Source of the DNA: Sclerodactyla briareus | Taxonomy: Eukaryota > Echinodermata > Holothuroidea > Dendrochirotida > Sclerodactylidae | Reading direction: 5' to 3' | DNA length: 64,000 nt | Assembly (NCBI GenBank): GCA_026419785.1 | Contig: JAODTK010003198.1 | Coordinates: 124,001-188,000 of the forward strand | In this document: piece by piece, positions 38,201 through 53,400 of the stretch | Layout of the letters: each line of letters begins with the position of its first letter | Position numbering within the stretch: the stretch's first letter is position 1 | Notes under the pieces: model-generated | The model's database searches: none | What the model was told of the DNA's origin: nothing | Seen by the model: the letters and a program-made list of their open reading frames with translations, nothing else | Program-made: the position numbers and the translations under genes

Positions 38201-41200
38201 GCTGCTGGCTCTTGACTATCAATGCGCTGCCTCTCAGTATGCTAGGTATCTGTAGAACCTACATGATTGCCAAAATCTAATTTCATATACCGCCCTCATT
38301 AGGTAAGCGGTATATAGTCAGTGTATTTATTTCTATTGGATCCCATTCTACCTAGTTCATATATGAACATTCTCTATTTTGTCTCTTTCCACTCACCCCT
38401 ATCTTTCACCTGAGGCATCATTGCTCTCCATCCTTACTCGTACAGTTCTTAATAGTCCATTTTTCACTTCTTTCTACTAATGTGAAATTGTTTTATATCC
38501 AATCTCAGTTGAGACATGTTCCTATTGCCACACTTATTTACTCCTCATATGGGCTTCAATCCCAGTTCTGGTTGCTCTTTCTGTGACTGTGAGGAAACCT
38601 ATCATACGTGGGCCCCAAGCAAGTAGACTGATAATCATTCCCTCCGCCCCCCCCCTAACCCAAACCACATGCACATCTGGTTGCGATCTTCTAATTTTGT
38701 TTTTGGGAAGTGTGTTTCTCAGTGATCTGGTGGTTGTTTTCGAGCCAATATTTCCTCCGTGTATGCTCTGGCCCCCCGCCCAATCGCTGATACGCTTCGT
38801 AAAATAGTCTGGCAACACTGCTGTAACTTCTGGGCCAGCATACATTCCCACAAATCACATCACACATTGTCCTGGTGATAAAGAGCAATTCTGCTAGCCT
38901 TGTTGAGAACGAACACATGCGTGACAGTGCTTTTATCTTGCTGCATTGCGCAGGTTACCTTTCCTGTCCTGATTTTGGTTGAAACAATGCCTTCCCACAT
39001 ATATATAAAATTCTTGGACATTAACCATCCCCCCCGCTCTCCTCCGATAATATTTGAATGACATCGTTCATCCTTATCGTCCTCCTCCATTCAGAAGCAT
39101 GCAGTGCCCTGCAGTCTGAGACTCCCTACTCCGGGTGTATGCAGTGCTCTGCAGGTCTGGGACTCCTACCCCAGGTGCATGCAGTGCCCTGCAGGTCGGG
39201 ACTCCCTACCCCAGGTGCATGCAGTGCCCTGCAGTCTGGGACTCCCTACCCCAGGTGCATGCAGTGCCCTGCAGGTCTGGGACTTCCCTACCCCAGGTGC
39301 ATGCAGTGCCCTGCAGGTCTGGACTACTCCCTACCCCATGTGCATGCAGTGCTCTGCAGGTCTGGGACTCCTACCCCAGGTGCATGCAGTGCCCTGCAGG
39401 TCTGGGACTCCCTACCTCAGGTGCATGCAGTGGCCCTGCAGGTCTGGAACTCTCTACCCCAGGCCAAGTGTATCACAACAGTGCCAACATTGGATGTGTT
39501 CATTCAAGCAGAAAAACTTCAAGACCCATTTCTTCCGCTCAGCCTTTGACATATGTAAAAAAGCATAGAAATCACGTTTCGCATTAAAGTTCTGCCCTAT
39601 TTAAGTAAATCCTATTCTTATATAAAAGATATATTCTCTCTTTAGGCAATTGCTGGTTCAGATTCACTGAAAACTAAGCAATGCCGAACAGCTCAAGTGC
39701 ATGGCAGCTCTGCCCAAGCAGCCAGTGTAGGAGCAACAATCTACCTATTCAAACAAAGGGAAAAAAATATGTGATCCTAGTGAACAAGATGGAGTGGAAC
39801 TATAAGATCTATCTAAAAAAAAAAAAATGTTGTGGGTAAATTGGTAGTAAAATTGAAAACTTTCAACATAGTAACTTGTGTATGTTCCGCACCTATGAAG
39901 TTCACACCGGAGACAGATCGTTTGAGTATTCTAATTCCGCAATGTCCCTTTTTCTTCAGAGCTGGACACATGCTCATGCTGCCAGCGTAAGAAGATGGGA
40001 CAATCTCTTCACGTTACACCAGACCCGAGAGAGTCGCGGAAGCTATCAGGGAATCCCGTTCCATGGCTTCAGACGGGATCTTGTGAGGCTGATTGGAAAT
40101 CTCAGTTATCGGAGCAAAGAAAATCAAGAAGTGGTAGTTTGGTCATAGATTTATTATTCTGTTCAGTCTCCAGTAGGCGGAAGACCCGGGGGAACATGGT
40201 GACATTGAGGGGGGGGAAACCTTCAGGAAATTCTGCCTATTTCAATCAGGTGACTGTTAAACCCACCTCTTCTGATTCCTTGACAAAAGTTGAGGAATAT
40301 GTGGTCACACTGTGTGTCCGTGTGTGTGTATGTTGCGCATCTTGGGATGACAACTCGCTAGTCCATTGAAGATGAAATTTGGTACTGTGTTTATATAGGA
40401 AACCTATTAGCGTCATTTTTGGAAAGTTTGGCAAAGTTGTTGAACAACAGATGTGTTGCCCTGATTCCTAGTACATTATCCGTTTGTTTCAGTGCGGTCA
40501 TGAGCGATATCCGAAGTCAGTCAAAAATCACTAAGGCCCGTTGTCTTTATAGTTAACATTCCATTTATGGAAATCAACCATATCTGAGGCAGTGAAAGTA
40601 ACAGCTGCACTATTGACAGTGATCGAGCTAGCTACTCACATCGTCCCGGATAACCCAAGTTGACGTTGCAGTTAGTCAGGGATTTATTAAACAGAGGAAT
40701 TGAGGTCCATCAAGGTAGTATGATAATCAGAGTCATTGTGAGGGTAGAGGAGGGAATGATGAGTGAGGATGAGGAAAATCTATATTAGCCTTTTTCACGG
40801 TGGCAAGTGCTTTACCACTAAACAGCTCGAGATATAGAGAGGATTCTCCCTATAGCTCTATCTTATGGCGTATTTTTTAAACTGTTCACCAATCTTTGAG
40901 AACACAACCAAATCATCCCCATCTTACGAATGTATATTTCATAAGTATGGGGGGAAATCTGTGAAATTTTGCGCCCGGTAGGGATTGTGGCGTTTTCGCC
41001 AGGGGAGTTCCAAAAGATGGCCTTGCACAAGTTTGGGCATCGTCAAGCTGCCAGTGGACCCCTATGCACCTTTAATACAATAGTATTATCATCACAATAC
41101 TTTTATACTGTGAGAACATTGCTATAATAATCCTATTCCTGTACGTTCAAATATACTGTGTGTTGCTCTGACTCAGAAAGAGCGAAGCAGTTTCTATCTG

Positions 41201-44200
41201 CTGCTGCTGAAGTGTTTAAATAAACCTGACCACACAAACCCTTTTAGCTAATTTGAGATATCTGTTCCTCAGCAGGATCTTCCAATAATACTATGACAAT
41301 TGCAATAATTTTGCCTTTTGAAATGTAGAAGCTTAAACTAAATTTGATGTCCATATACAATGTCAAGACCTTTCCCAAAATGAGCAAGAATAATTCTATC
41401 TACTGGGGGTGCGGAAAATTCTCACGCCACGTGCTTTTCAATGTAGACTGCAGGCCCCCTAATACCTAATCACTTAATTTTTGATAAATGGTGCCTTGAG
41501 GTGGGAAAAAGTTGACAGACTAAACTATTGAACTATATTGTGAAATCTGTCAGACACCCATGGCTTAGTGAGCAATCAGTATTATATAGGTCAAGCTCAT
41601 CACAAACAAAACACACAGAGAAATCGTGGTAGCTATAATTAGTGACTATTAAAAAACAAGGCAGAGAGAGATAATTGATCGGAGGAAATGCTTCAGTTTG
41701 ATTAGCCATGTGAATCACTTGAACACCTGCTTATCGCTTTTCCTTTCTTGAATGAGATATCAATTAGCATAGGCCAGTGACATTGTTCCTCATCGGCGAA
41801 GGGTGCTTTAGCACCAGACAAAAAGTGGGACGCCCACCCAGCCAGCATAAAAAGAAACTGATTCTTCAATGTTTTTTTCCAATCGACATAGGGTCAACAC
41901 TCTAACCTGAATGTTAAAAACATTCATGTAAACACAGTTTGACTTCCATTACTTCAATACATACAAGAAATCCAAATTTTAAGCTGAATTTAGGTTGGTG
42001 CAGGTGCGAATAAGGAAGGAAGTCCCCCCCCCCCCCCCCCCCCAATATATGAGAGGAATGCTCACTTCCTCATATTCTTCTGCTATTAAAGTGCAACATG
42101 GCAACATACACTGTGCAGTGTAGGACTTGGTTTCTTCTTCCTCTCCTGCTTCTTCTTCCAACCATGTTCGTCTTCTATTCTTCTTCTTCTAACCATGTTA
42201 GTCCTTAGGTTCTTTATTCTTTCTTCTGACCATATTATCGTGATTTTCCTCTGTTCTACCATGTTAGTCTTGGCATCTTCTTTTCTAACCACATTGTCTT
42301 CTATCTCCTTTCTAACCATATTAGTCTTGGTTTCCTTCTTCTTGTTCCAACCATATTGGTCTTGGATTCTTCTTCTTATAACCTATCTTCTGGTTTCTCC
42401 TGCTCCTAACCATATTAGTCTGGTTTTTCCTCTTCTTTCCCAACCACATTCCAGTATTGGTTTCTCCTTCTCCTAACCATATTAGTCTTGGTTTCTTCCT
42501 ATTTTCAACCATATTAGTCTTGATTATTCTTCTTCTCTATAAACCATATTGGTCTTGCTTGCATCATGATTGGGTCGACTGCCACTTGCTAACTTGCCTT
42601 GACCTGCTACATGTTCCCACCCCTTCTTTTCACCCGCACCCGCCTCGATCCTTCCTCCACCTCCATCTTCCCCCTTAATTGACTACAACCTGGCTTGTGC
42701 AATTTAGTTCATTACTATACATATATATACAAATACACCCTCCCCACCTTACTCATCCCCCACCGCTTCCAACCACCCAGCCTTCCTGGGCAAGTGACCA
42801 GACTAGAGCCTGACCACCCCCCCCCCCCCCCCCTCAACTCTGTGAGGTACTCGCCGAGCTGAGCCAGGATCCATGGTGGGCAAGATTGTCAGGCATGCCA
42901 GAGAAATGCAGTTCTGTCTAGTCAGCACTATGTGAGTGCATATGGTTCACCTACTTTAAGTTAGGGCTTCCCCTCGAAGGTCATCCTAAAGTGCACCTCT
43001 TCATCAAATAATAATGGTTAGAGAAGATTCCATTTCTGGGAGGCGATACATCCCAGCTGGATAGGTTCTATGTGTGAGGGGGTCAAAAGTTAAGTGACAC
43101 TTAATCTCTCACATGGAATGTAAACACGGCTGTTGACTCTTCTTGGCACAATCTAACATCTCTGCCAAACTTCCATGATTCGCTCATGTCAGACACCGAC
43201 TGTTCTGCTGCAAGAGTACTGTAGGGTTATGTTAAAATTTCACCTCATAATTTATAGATGTGTCGTGAGTGAGTTTACTTAGCTGAGAATTTCTATGAAT
43301 TTGAATGAAGCCCTTGAAATCAATGAACTTTATGAGTGAACAGTTGATTGTCCATATTCCATCAAGGCAGAATACAGACTGGGAGATTTCCTTAAAGTGG
43401 TTGTTCAAAGAAGATCATGTCTGGGGGGTGTATGTTTTGCAGCATATGAATCCTGTTTCAGTCATCAACCTTCCCACCATCGGTCTAGAAATCCCTAACA
43501 TTTTTTTTCTGCAAGTTTGAGACACTTCACCAATGTATGCTTGATTCAGTAAGTACCGGTACACAGGAAGACTATAAAGGGTGGAGGATATTTTGTTTTT
43601 CTGTCATAAAAAATAAATGTTGAGCACCTCCTTTGGGAGGGATTTTTGGTAGTGTTAAATATGGATTTTCGTCTGCTATCCCTCCTCCCTACCCTACTTT
43701 TCTAATGAATTAGACTGGCTGAATCTTTGACCAATTCAATCAGTGGGATGGTAACATCTCTTAAAATGAGTTTGCAGGATGGTCTGTTAGCGTATATACC
43801 CCAAACAAGTTTCCCACTTACTGAAAGGTGGTCCATAGAATTTGAAAAGATGCTTTATATCCTGGAAACGGCATGGATTTAATTGCCACGACAACACAGA
43901 GAAATTTATTGGTTATGGTGGCTTTTCAGTGTGCTTACATAGTTGTGGTATATGAACTATGAATATAACATTTCAATCCTGGATTTTTCCAAATTTGAGA
44001 TCATGGAGAATGGAAATTACCATGGAATTTTATTCTCTTGGAATGCTGGGAACCCTGTCTGATATCTATCTGGCAAACTATTTTTTCCGGATAACATATT
44101 CTGTGTGAGAAAAGCCTCATTCATGTGTACTATAGTACTTAAAACCTGAGTGGGATTATTGCTTGAACATGAATGAATAGGGATGTGATTTAATCGATCA

Positions 44201-44460
44201 CCCTGTGATAGAGCCGATCGCATTTATTTAACAATAGCTAAAAACCCAGTTGATTACAATCCCTTGTTCCACTGGAATGTTCTCACTCCTTACTGAAACC
44301 TAGAATAAATAGCAGAAAACCTACATCTTATTCCTGAGTACAAAAGATTACAACCCAGGGGCACAAACCCCTCGGCAGGTCAGCATCATAATGCTCAATT
44401 ATCACACAGACGTTCTTATTTCATTACCACCCCCCCCCCCCCCCCCCCCCCCCCCCCACA

Positions 44461-44491
<31 letters not shown>

Positions 44492-47400
44492 AACATTCCA
44501 CAAATGGTCATGCCCCTGTCCACTCTCCTTTTCAAGAAGAAAAGAATTTCCTTTCTTGTCCTGAAATGAAAGTGTCATATTTTTCTTGTGGTGGATATTT
44601 CCCTACGCATAATTACATTCTTCCAGTTTGGGTCAGGGTAAGTCAACATACCCTCTTGACTTTGATTCTAAAGAGACCAGTGGTGACTCCCTGCTGAGGA
44701 TTAGCACTTGCTGTGATAGGGTATACCACAAGCCTGCTTTATTTTTTTGCAGAGAACATGAGTTTAAATGTGTTATCAGTGGTTATGGACCAAAATTGCA
44801 TCAGGACAAGGTATTAGAGCCACATCCTTTCTATTATAAAAAATGGATTACTTTTTCTTTCTGCACTTTCAATTTTCCTTCCTGTAACTCCTGGTCCATT
44901 TGTTTTGTACCTGTAGAGTTTGTTTGATCAAAACCAGTTCCAGGCTAATGCATCCATAATAATGAAATGTCAGAATGGAGAACAGTGCCTTCGCCTAATG
45001 TTTTGGTAAAAGATGAATTTACCGCTCGGTATATTCCCTGAATTCCATCTGCTATTAAGACCAACCTCCGTTGTCTGAGTGAGGAGTTCCTGGCATTCAT
45101 AATCTATCCAGTATTCACTATGATGAAACAGGCTGGGGCCAGGGCAGGGAATTTCCTCCACTTGCAGTCCTCAGGAATTGACTGGGAACTTAGGGGTTAC
45201 TGGAGTCCATTGAATGTATCTATTGCATAATTATGCCAATTTGAAACTTTGATTTCCACAAATCATGGGAATTGACTGACCTAGTTGGATTCGTCATGTG
45301 TGAATGCGACGGGTCTTATCTTCCTCACCCTCTCTCAGAACGGCCTCCTTACTGTGCCATTATTTTCCACGGCAACTTTTGATAAGTATCATGACATCTC
45401 CTTTATGTCCTGACCAGTGTGGGAGTACACTCCCTAATTCCTGACCTCATTAGGAACTACTGCTGCTTGTGTGTTGGTTCACACAACCATTGTATAGTCA
45501 CCATGTTTTGTTCCTACAACTCTCCTAACAAACAGCAATTGGCAACCAGATACCATGCCATAAGACAAGTTAATAGCCTTTGCCCTGTGCTGTTTATATC
45601 CTTGACCTTGACTAGCTTCCAATGGAGGGTGTTTGTGGGTTTGAGCCATGGTGTCACCTTAACTGATTTTAGGTTGTGTTTAATTATGCCTATGACAAAC
45701 CCGACATGAAGGGGATGTGATGTGGGGCGTTGAACTTCGCTCAACTGTTGCCTTGGTTATTATCCTGTTTCTCCGATCTTTGTTTTTTTGGCTCCTCTAA
45801 ACGAAGACAAAATCGGGGTATCCACGTCCTCTCAGGGTATCCCTGATGTAATTTCCTACTCTCCCAAGTTCACTCGTTATCACTGATCACGGTGTTTGGC
45901 TCCATGCTGAAGAAGTTCTTCATTTAGGTATGAGTGGATGATTGTAGTTGAGATAGGGTAGTGATCAGATCGTGGACTTTTGGTGGACAAAACTACCATC
46001 ACTAAAGTTTATTGGCATGATTTTCAATGCACATTTTTCAAATCATACGACATTTCAATAATTTTTGGCTGTAATTGTTTTTTTAAAACCACCAGAGGAG
46101 AAAAGCAGGGGTGGATTAGTTCAGGTACAACCACAGTTACCGCCACTGTGCCTATTTCACTTGTACAGGTGGTGATAAGAACCCTTTAAGGCCTTATATA
46201 CAGGCGACTAGATGGACCTTGACAGAACACCCTGGGTGTACTGCCAGGCATTCCCCTCCCCTACTGTTACTTAATGTCAGCCTTTGTAGCCAGGATAAAA
46301 CGTCTCTGGAGCCATCCCATCCTGTATATAAACACGATCCATTGGCGGTAATTACGGTAATGATGTAATGGATTTAAGACCGCTGTTGTGGGTTGCACCG
46401 CCTGATCCTTCCCGTAATAAAACAAACAAGTGAGACGTTGTGTTACAGGGGGTCTGGCTGAAGATATTGTGTGTTCGGGAAATGTTCTGGTAGTCCTATA
46501 GTAGTAAAATGTTACTTAACCCATAGTAAATGTTTGTGTTTGGCCTAAGTGTGTGTGAGGGGTTTGCAGCCACTATTTCAAGACATATGAGTTCTCTATT
46601 CATTGGGTAAATCGAATGGATATTCCTCTCTCTCTAATGTCTAGATGGCTAAACTCGATGCAAGCTTCTGAAAAAGTGGTGGATTTGTACCTGGGTTTTA
46701 TGGGATTCCCACTTTGAGATATTTGCAATATGTCCTGTCAGTCGGCTGTGAGCAGTCACATTGGCAATGAATCTTCCACTTTTCCAGATTCAGAAAAGTG
46801 TCGTATCCTGGAGCTCACTGATCTACCTTTGGATGGGACGTAGCAATGATTACATGCCTGCCTTGATATCTGAAGGCGAGAAATTACTGGTGCTCATCCG
46901 GGGGGGGATCAAATATGGCCAGGGTTCCAGGATGAGATTACTTTGCTTCTGGAACCCGTAGCAATCGAATCAAATCTAATTAAAATCAAACCCCCTACCA
47001 TAGCTACCACCCTCACCATAGCTACCACCCTCACCATAGCTACCACTCCTTACCATAGCTACCACCCTCACCATAGCTACCACTCCTTACCATAGCTACC
47101 ACCCTCACCATAGCTACCACCCTCACCATAGCTACCAACCCTCACCATAGCTACCACCCACACCATAGCTACCACTCCTTACCATAGCTACCACCCTTCA
47201 CCATAGCTATCTCCCCCCACCATAGCTACCACTCCTTACCATAGCTACCACCCCTCATCATAGCTACCACCCCCCCCTACCATAGCTACCACCCTCACCA
47301 TAGCTACCACTCCTTACCATAGCTACCACCCCTCATCATAGCTACCACCCCTCATCATAGCTACCACCCCTCATCATAGCTACCACCCCTCATCATAGCT

Positions 47401-50400
47401 ACCACCCCTCATCATAGCTACCACCCCTCATCATAGCTACCACCCCTCATCATAGCTACCACCCCTCATCATAGCTACCACCCCTCATCATAGCTACCAC
47501 CCCTCACCATAGCTACCACCCCTCACCATAGCTACCACCCCTCACCATAGCTACCACTCCTTACCATAGCTACCACCCCTCACCATAGCTACCACCCCTC
47601 ACCATAGCTACCACTCCTTACCATAGCTACCACCCCTCACCATAGCTACCATCGCTTCACAATAGCTACACCCCTCACAATACAACACCCTTCACACATT
47701 CCATCCCTCACCAAAGCTGCCAACCTGTCTGTACGTCGTCTGTCCTTTGACAACCTTGCCTCTTAAGGCTCTTGAAATGTTTGTTCCTTGATGAACATTG
47801 ACACAAAATTCGGCAACCATGTCATTGACCAAGGTGAAGGTCAAATGAGGGATCATAAGGGCTGTTATGTAGGAAACGGACAAATGCTGCTTCCCTTACA
47901 GATAAGAAGACTACCATTTCATTACTAGCTAGTATTATTATGGTACCCCCTACTGGGTGTTCAGAGATTAAGTGTCAAAGGTTATTGAAGGGGCATAATG
48001 AAATGTGATGTGAAAATCTGTGAGTTCTTCTCTCTACATATTGTTGGATTACAATTTCATACTCGATCAGGATATCCTGGAGAGTGGTACCTACAGGGTT
48101 TGTCTAGGACTAGGTCCGAAGGACTTAAAAGGGGCATTGTGAGCTGGTGGATATACGTAAAAGAACTGTGGCTATACTGGCGAGCTGAATTTTACGAAAC
48201 AAATGGGGGTCAGTGATTATTAGGCATCTGGGTAATATAGGGGATATGGGATTATTCTACCGAGGGATATTTTGAGGAGTCAAATGCTTCTCTGCAGATT
48301 ACCTTGGATGATTACTAACACTGCATGGGTGATTGTCATCAGTGAAAAATGGTACTTTATTGGGTAGGTGGGCTTTCAAGAATTCCAAGGTGGGTGGTCA
48401 TGTAGGTGTCTTTTTGAGTCACAAATGGTTGTATTAAATCTGCAAGCAAATATTGGATTTGGTGTGGGTTTGAGCTACAGCAAAGCCCATGGGCTAAGTA
48501 CTTACAGGACAGAGGGAGGGCCAGGGTTAGTTTGTCAGAGTGGCTTCCCTGGCTCCCTCTTCCCCCTCATGAAACGGACCTGATAAAATTTGGACAGGGA
48601 TAATGCAAGAGTGAACAAATTTGCCCAATTTCCTTGAGAAATTGTTGAAGAACTGGAAGAACTGGAAATTTCTTGGATAATGACAAAAAAAAATCCCCCT
48701 CCATCGCAATTTAAGGAGTCCCTAATGGCTTACATCAGTGTTTCTTCTTCAATGCTTACTTGTCTTGTGCAGATAGGGCTCCTAATTGGTTTATCAGAGA
48801 TGAGAGCAACCCCCACGGCCAGCAGGGATGGGCGTTGTTCTGCTGGACCTAAATATGTACCAGGAATTGCCCTGGGGGTGTTTATGTGGTCCTGGTGGGT
48901 ATCAGTAGGCGGGTTGTGGCCACATATTTGTAACTCGGTGCTAGGTCTTGGGCCCACAGGGGGAGGTCATGCCAATTATTCCCCCCTGTCACTTGTAATT
49001 TGTATGTTTTGTTTGCCAAGTTACAGAACCGTTTTCCTCTCTGTCTCTGATACACTAATAATAAAATTGGAACTTTTGTTATGTTAAATCAGTGTCTCCC
49101 AAATCCCCTGGAGGAATTGGGCTGAGATGTTTGAACTGCAGTTGGCCTCAAGCCAATGACTAGAGGGGCTTGAGTAGTGTCTGCTGGGACAGTTGGCATG
49201 GAGCCATGACTGAGATGGGGCTTTACGTAGTTAATGGCTGGGGACAGTTGGAATGAGAGCCAGACTGAGATTGACTGGGCTTTAGGTATGTCGCTGGCTG
49301 CGGCGACAGCTTTTGCAATGGGAGCCATGACTGAGATGGGGCTTTAGTATGTATGGCTGGGACGTTGGGGAATCGAGAGCCCTGACCTAAGATGGGGGCT
49401 TCAGTAGTGTAATGGCTGGGACTATATGTACCCATTCCTGTAGTAAACCATGGGAGACAGGATCTGAGCTCAGGACTACAGAACAACAGATTGATGGTTG
49501 AAATCCTGCTGAGGAACCATCAGTCTTCTCCAGTGTGCCCTGTGCCCTTGAGGGACACACTCTGTCTTTCTAATCCACCCTACCCATGTGATGTGATAAT
49601 TAGGCCTATGGTGTACCAGAGTACAATCTGCACCGCCATGGCAACTTTCATTCAGGATTTGTCGAGTGCACTAACCTGGTCTCCATTATCTGCCTGGGTA
49701 TTATATGTAGCTGCATAGCACCTTGAGCACTCATCAGGTAGGAGAGATTAGCCTCAGTCGGTAGAGCTCCGTACTGCGAAGATCAATTGCGGTCAGAAAA
49801 CCCATTGGAATCCCCCAAGGACTTTTCTGTCTAGTGCTGATGGACATGCGTGACTTCTGGAGTATCCACACTACCCACAGTTAAAGTGGGGACCTGTGAG
49901 GTTACTTATGAAGAGTAGTGAGGGTTGTATCCTGTCAAAATAATGTGCCGAACAACTAAATGTTTTTTTTTCTCCCTTGCAGTCCACTGGATTGAGGCTA
50001 AGGAGGGTTATAAATTTTTGCGGGCCATATATTGTTTAATTCGAAACTGTTTGCAGAATTCTTCCTTGCATGTGTGTATTGTCGTTTTGTTTACATTTTA
50101 TAGTTTGTAAACGTACACACTTTCCATAGTCAATATCTTTAAGTCTTTAAGTGTTCAGAGTTTATTGAATATTGTATATTCCAAGCTTTCAAATTCACCC
50201 ATCAAATGTTTACACGTGTTGCTCGTTGATAGGTCTTGTGTTCAAACAATTTCCATTGTATATGTTACGATTCGCTGGTTTAACTATGGATCTATCTATT
50301 TATCAAGCTGCGTTTGAAATATTTGGTGTCACATCGTGAAATGCTCCACAAATGAGCAAAATTGCTACACACTTTTAGATGTGTTGTAGCAGTCAGTGTA

Positions 50401-53400
50401 TGTTACACAAACCTTTGGACAGAATACAGGTTTTCCAAAATTCCTTTCCAACATTGCTACACAAGTGTCCAGACACTATTTCAAATGCTGCTATCAGGTT
50501 ATAATCTCTACACAATGTCCATGGGACACTTATATTCAAACTGACTGCCCCCGAAGTGACCCTTCATGGGCCCTACGATCCTGGCAACATACAGCTGTGG
50601 CATTCTCCTATATTTGACCCGGGTGCTGATAAGTTTTCAGGTAACCAGCGCATTTCATTTCTGCTACCGAGAAACAAGGTACTGCGGCTATCATACTATT
50701 GAAGGAAATTCAATTTGTCATGTACTACGATGGGTATAGGGCATTCCACTGATTTCATAACTCCATATGCAAATCAAGCCCCCCAAACAGTGGAGGCATA
50801 TGTAGTTCCATAAAAAAGGAAAATTGAGGAATAACGAGAATCCTGTAGGGTGTGCTTAACTGATGTTGTGTATAGCACCCCCAGGTTCAAGGAAATCGTA
50901 GAAAGAAGAAAATTGACTGCAACTGCACTGGTAAATGATGCCGGTTATAAAGAGGGGAAAATCAGTAAAAGGTTGAATGTTGGGATACGAATCACTATTC
51001 ACCTCATCTCTCCAGGCAATATATTCTTATAGACAATAATGGTGTTAGGGTTGGGATATTACATTAGTGATCCAGAAGTGGCACACCTTGTCTTAACTAT
51101 ATACAGATGTGTTTCTATAGACGATAATGGTTGTTAGGTGTTGGGATATTACATTAGTGATCCAGAAGTGGCACACCTTGTCTTAAACTATAATACAGAT
51201 GTGTATTCTATAGACAATAAGGGTTGTTATGTGTGGGATATGACATTATTGTTCCAGGACGGACAAACCTGGTTTTACCTCTATATAGTGGTATCTATAG
51301 ACAATACCATGGTGGTCAGGTGCAACATTACCTCATTACCTTCTTCAGACAAAATTAAGCAAGCTCCTATTGAAACCTTGGCTGCAAGACCCATTATACC
51401 CAAATATTATAAATTCTTCTTTGCTTTTTATTTTTATTACAGGTCAGAGATCTGAAAGGCATCCAGATTTTACTGGACAGTGGAAACATGAGGACAGAAC
51501 CCTTGTATCCTTCATGAGACATCAAGCCATCAGGAGGGCCTACTGTTGCTTGAGATATTTTTACTGCACCAAAATAGTGAAAAAAATGGCAGGCGGTAGT
51601 GAGTAACCGTGAAATGAAAGTAGTAAAATTTCTCCGATTCAAATTCCAGCAGTCAGTGAAGTTCTTCCCAAGTAACTGTTACGATGGTGGAGGTCTTGCG
51701 TCCACTTTGTGGTTCCGCTGTACTGCAGTGGGGTATGCATGAGTTTGCTGGGGTTTGTTTGGGATATTTGCAAGGGGTATTGTCGTCGGCTGTGAGCAGT
51801 CAAGTTAGACTTGGGTCCTTCGCTCCTCCAGGTTCTGAGGAGAGAGTGTCAGATCCTTGAGTTCACTGCACCGTTCGGAGGGGACATAAAATGGTTTAGT
51901 ATCAGGAGCAGGTGGGTGTATAGTCACACCCCTGCTTTGTACCCTCTGAGCCCGTATCAATTGGGGGTTAAGGAGAAGCCTGATTGCGCCGGGGATCGCA
52001 GATTGTTCTTAAGAACCGCCAGACAGGAGGAGTCAAAATATCTAGATCTCTTTCTCTTGGCAAACCCTCATATGTTTGTGTTCCACAGGCAACCAAACTA
52101 GGCCGGTGTGTTTTTCTTGCTACAATTCAATGACAGCGTGTTTACGTCGAGCTGTCACAACATGGAAGTAGTCGATGACTTAAGTCTCGTGAGACTATGG
52201 TCATTAAAACGACTACCAACAATTGCATTGGATGTCAGTGAATTGGCTAATTGAGAAAACGAAAACCATCTTCACCTAACCCTCAAAAGTGGTCCTCAAA
52301 TCCAATTCTGTTTTAAATGCGTGAAGCACCCCAGCCCCCTCAAATTGTCCTGAACAGGACTTACCTGGGTGTAGTGAACAAGACAAAACTCCTCAGTGTG
52401 TGGGTACAATATGATTTGAAAACTGTGATAAGCAGGTTAATGAAATGGTATCTAAGACTAAACAGTAGAATGAAAAAGTTTTGGGCCCCACATGACGACC
52501 TGCTAGCTGTTTATATGTCCTACGTTCGACCTGTGATTGACTACGAGGCGGTGTGGCAACCCTGGACTTACTGGTCCAAATCGTCTGCTCTGGAGAGTAT
52601 CCAAAAATGGGCATTAAGAATAATCCTCGGCCCAGACTATAATAGCTACCACAATGCCTTGGAGGTTCTTAATATGAGAAGTGTTGACCAGCGACGCACT
52701 CAGCTGTGTGATAAGTTTGCCAGTTCTTGTGTGTTATCTTAGAGGTACTCCAAGTGGTTCAAAGAGCACGATGCGTCCGCCACATTAAATTAAGCAGCCG
52801 CCGCTTTCTTGAACCACTGTGTAGAACAAACAGGAGATATAATAGCCCAATCCCTAATTTGACACGCCTTCTAAACACTGCCCACGATGTGTAATATTCA
52901 GACTCTACCTACTTTTTCTCCTTGCACTGGTCTTAGTTTACTCATTATCTTGCCTGAAGTTGATTTTTTTTATCTGTAAATATTACTATTATACATTTAT
53001 AATTTGATGTCTTATTATTCCATTCAAATTTTTCATGTTTTGATTTTGTGTATTATTCATGCAATTTGCTTTGCTGCAGGGTGAATACGTTGTTTAAATA
53101 TAAATATAAAAAAGAAGAGGAGGCGAGTTATCACTGCTGCACATCATTATCAATATGGTTAGAACTCTCCTTATGAGCTTACATGGCTCCCTGACTTGTA
53201 GGAATCCATTCAAATACATGCATGCAGGGATTGGTCTGGTGCTTCATAAACTCTACAAACACCCTGCATCATGACACCAAGTACATCACTGTTTATGAAA
53301 CGCAATCTATCTGACTGCAACCTGGAGCCACGAGCACCTTCATGTTGTACAAAACTGTCTGCTGTAATGATTATTTTTGCAAGTTAATGAGCCCGTAATG

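Noticed and set aside
39058-39587. Three overlapping plus-strand frames of 150-163 codons
   Set aside because: All three are the same 41-bp repeat in rotating phase.
42086-42512. Minus-strand Lys/Arg/Glu-rich frames resembling a charged protein
   Set aside because: Produced by the 33-bp pyrimidine-rich repeat on the opposite strand.
46998-47690. CRISPR-like array
   Set aside because: Units of 18-20 bases are directly adjacent without spacers.
49742-49850. Functional tRNA gene
   Set aside because: A-box match only; no complete cloverleaf and the B box is worn. More likely a SINE head.
51138-51455. Plus-strand 105-codon frame before the ATXN10 exon
   Set aside because: It is mostly the 90-bp tandem repeat and then runs across the intron/exon acceptor.
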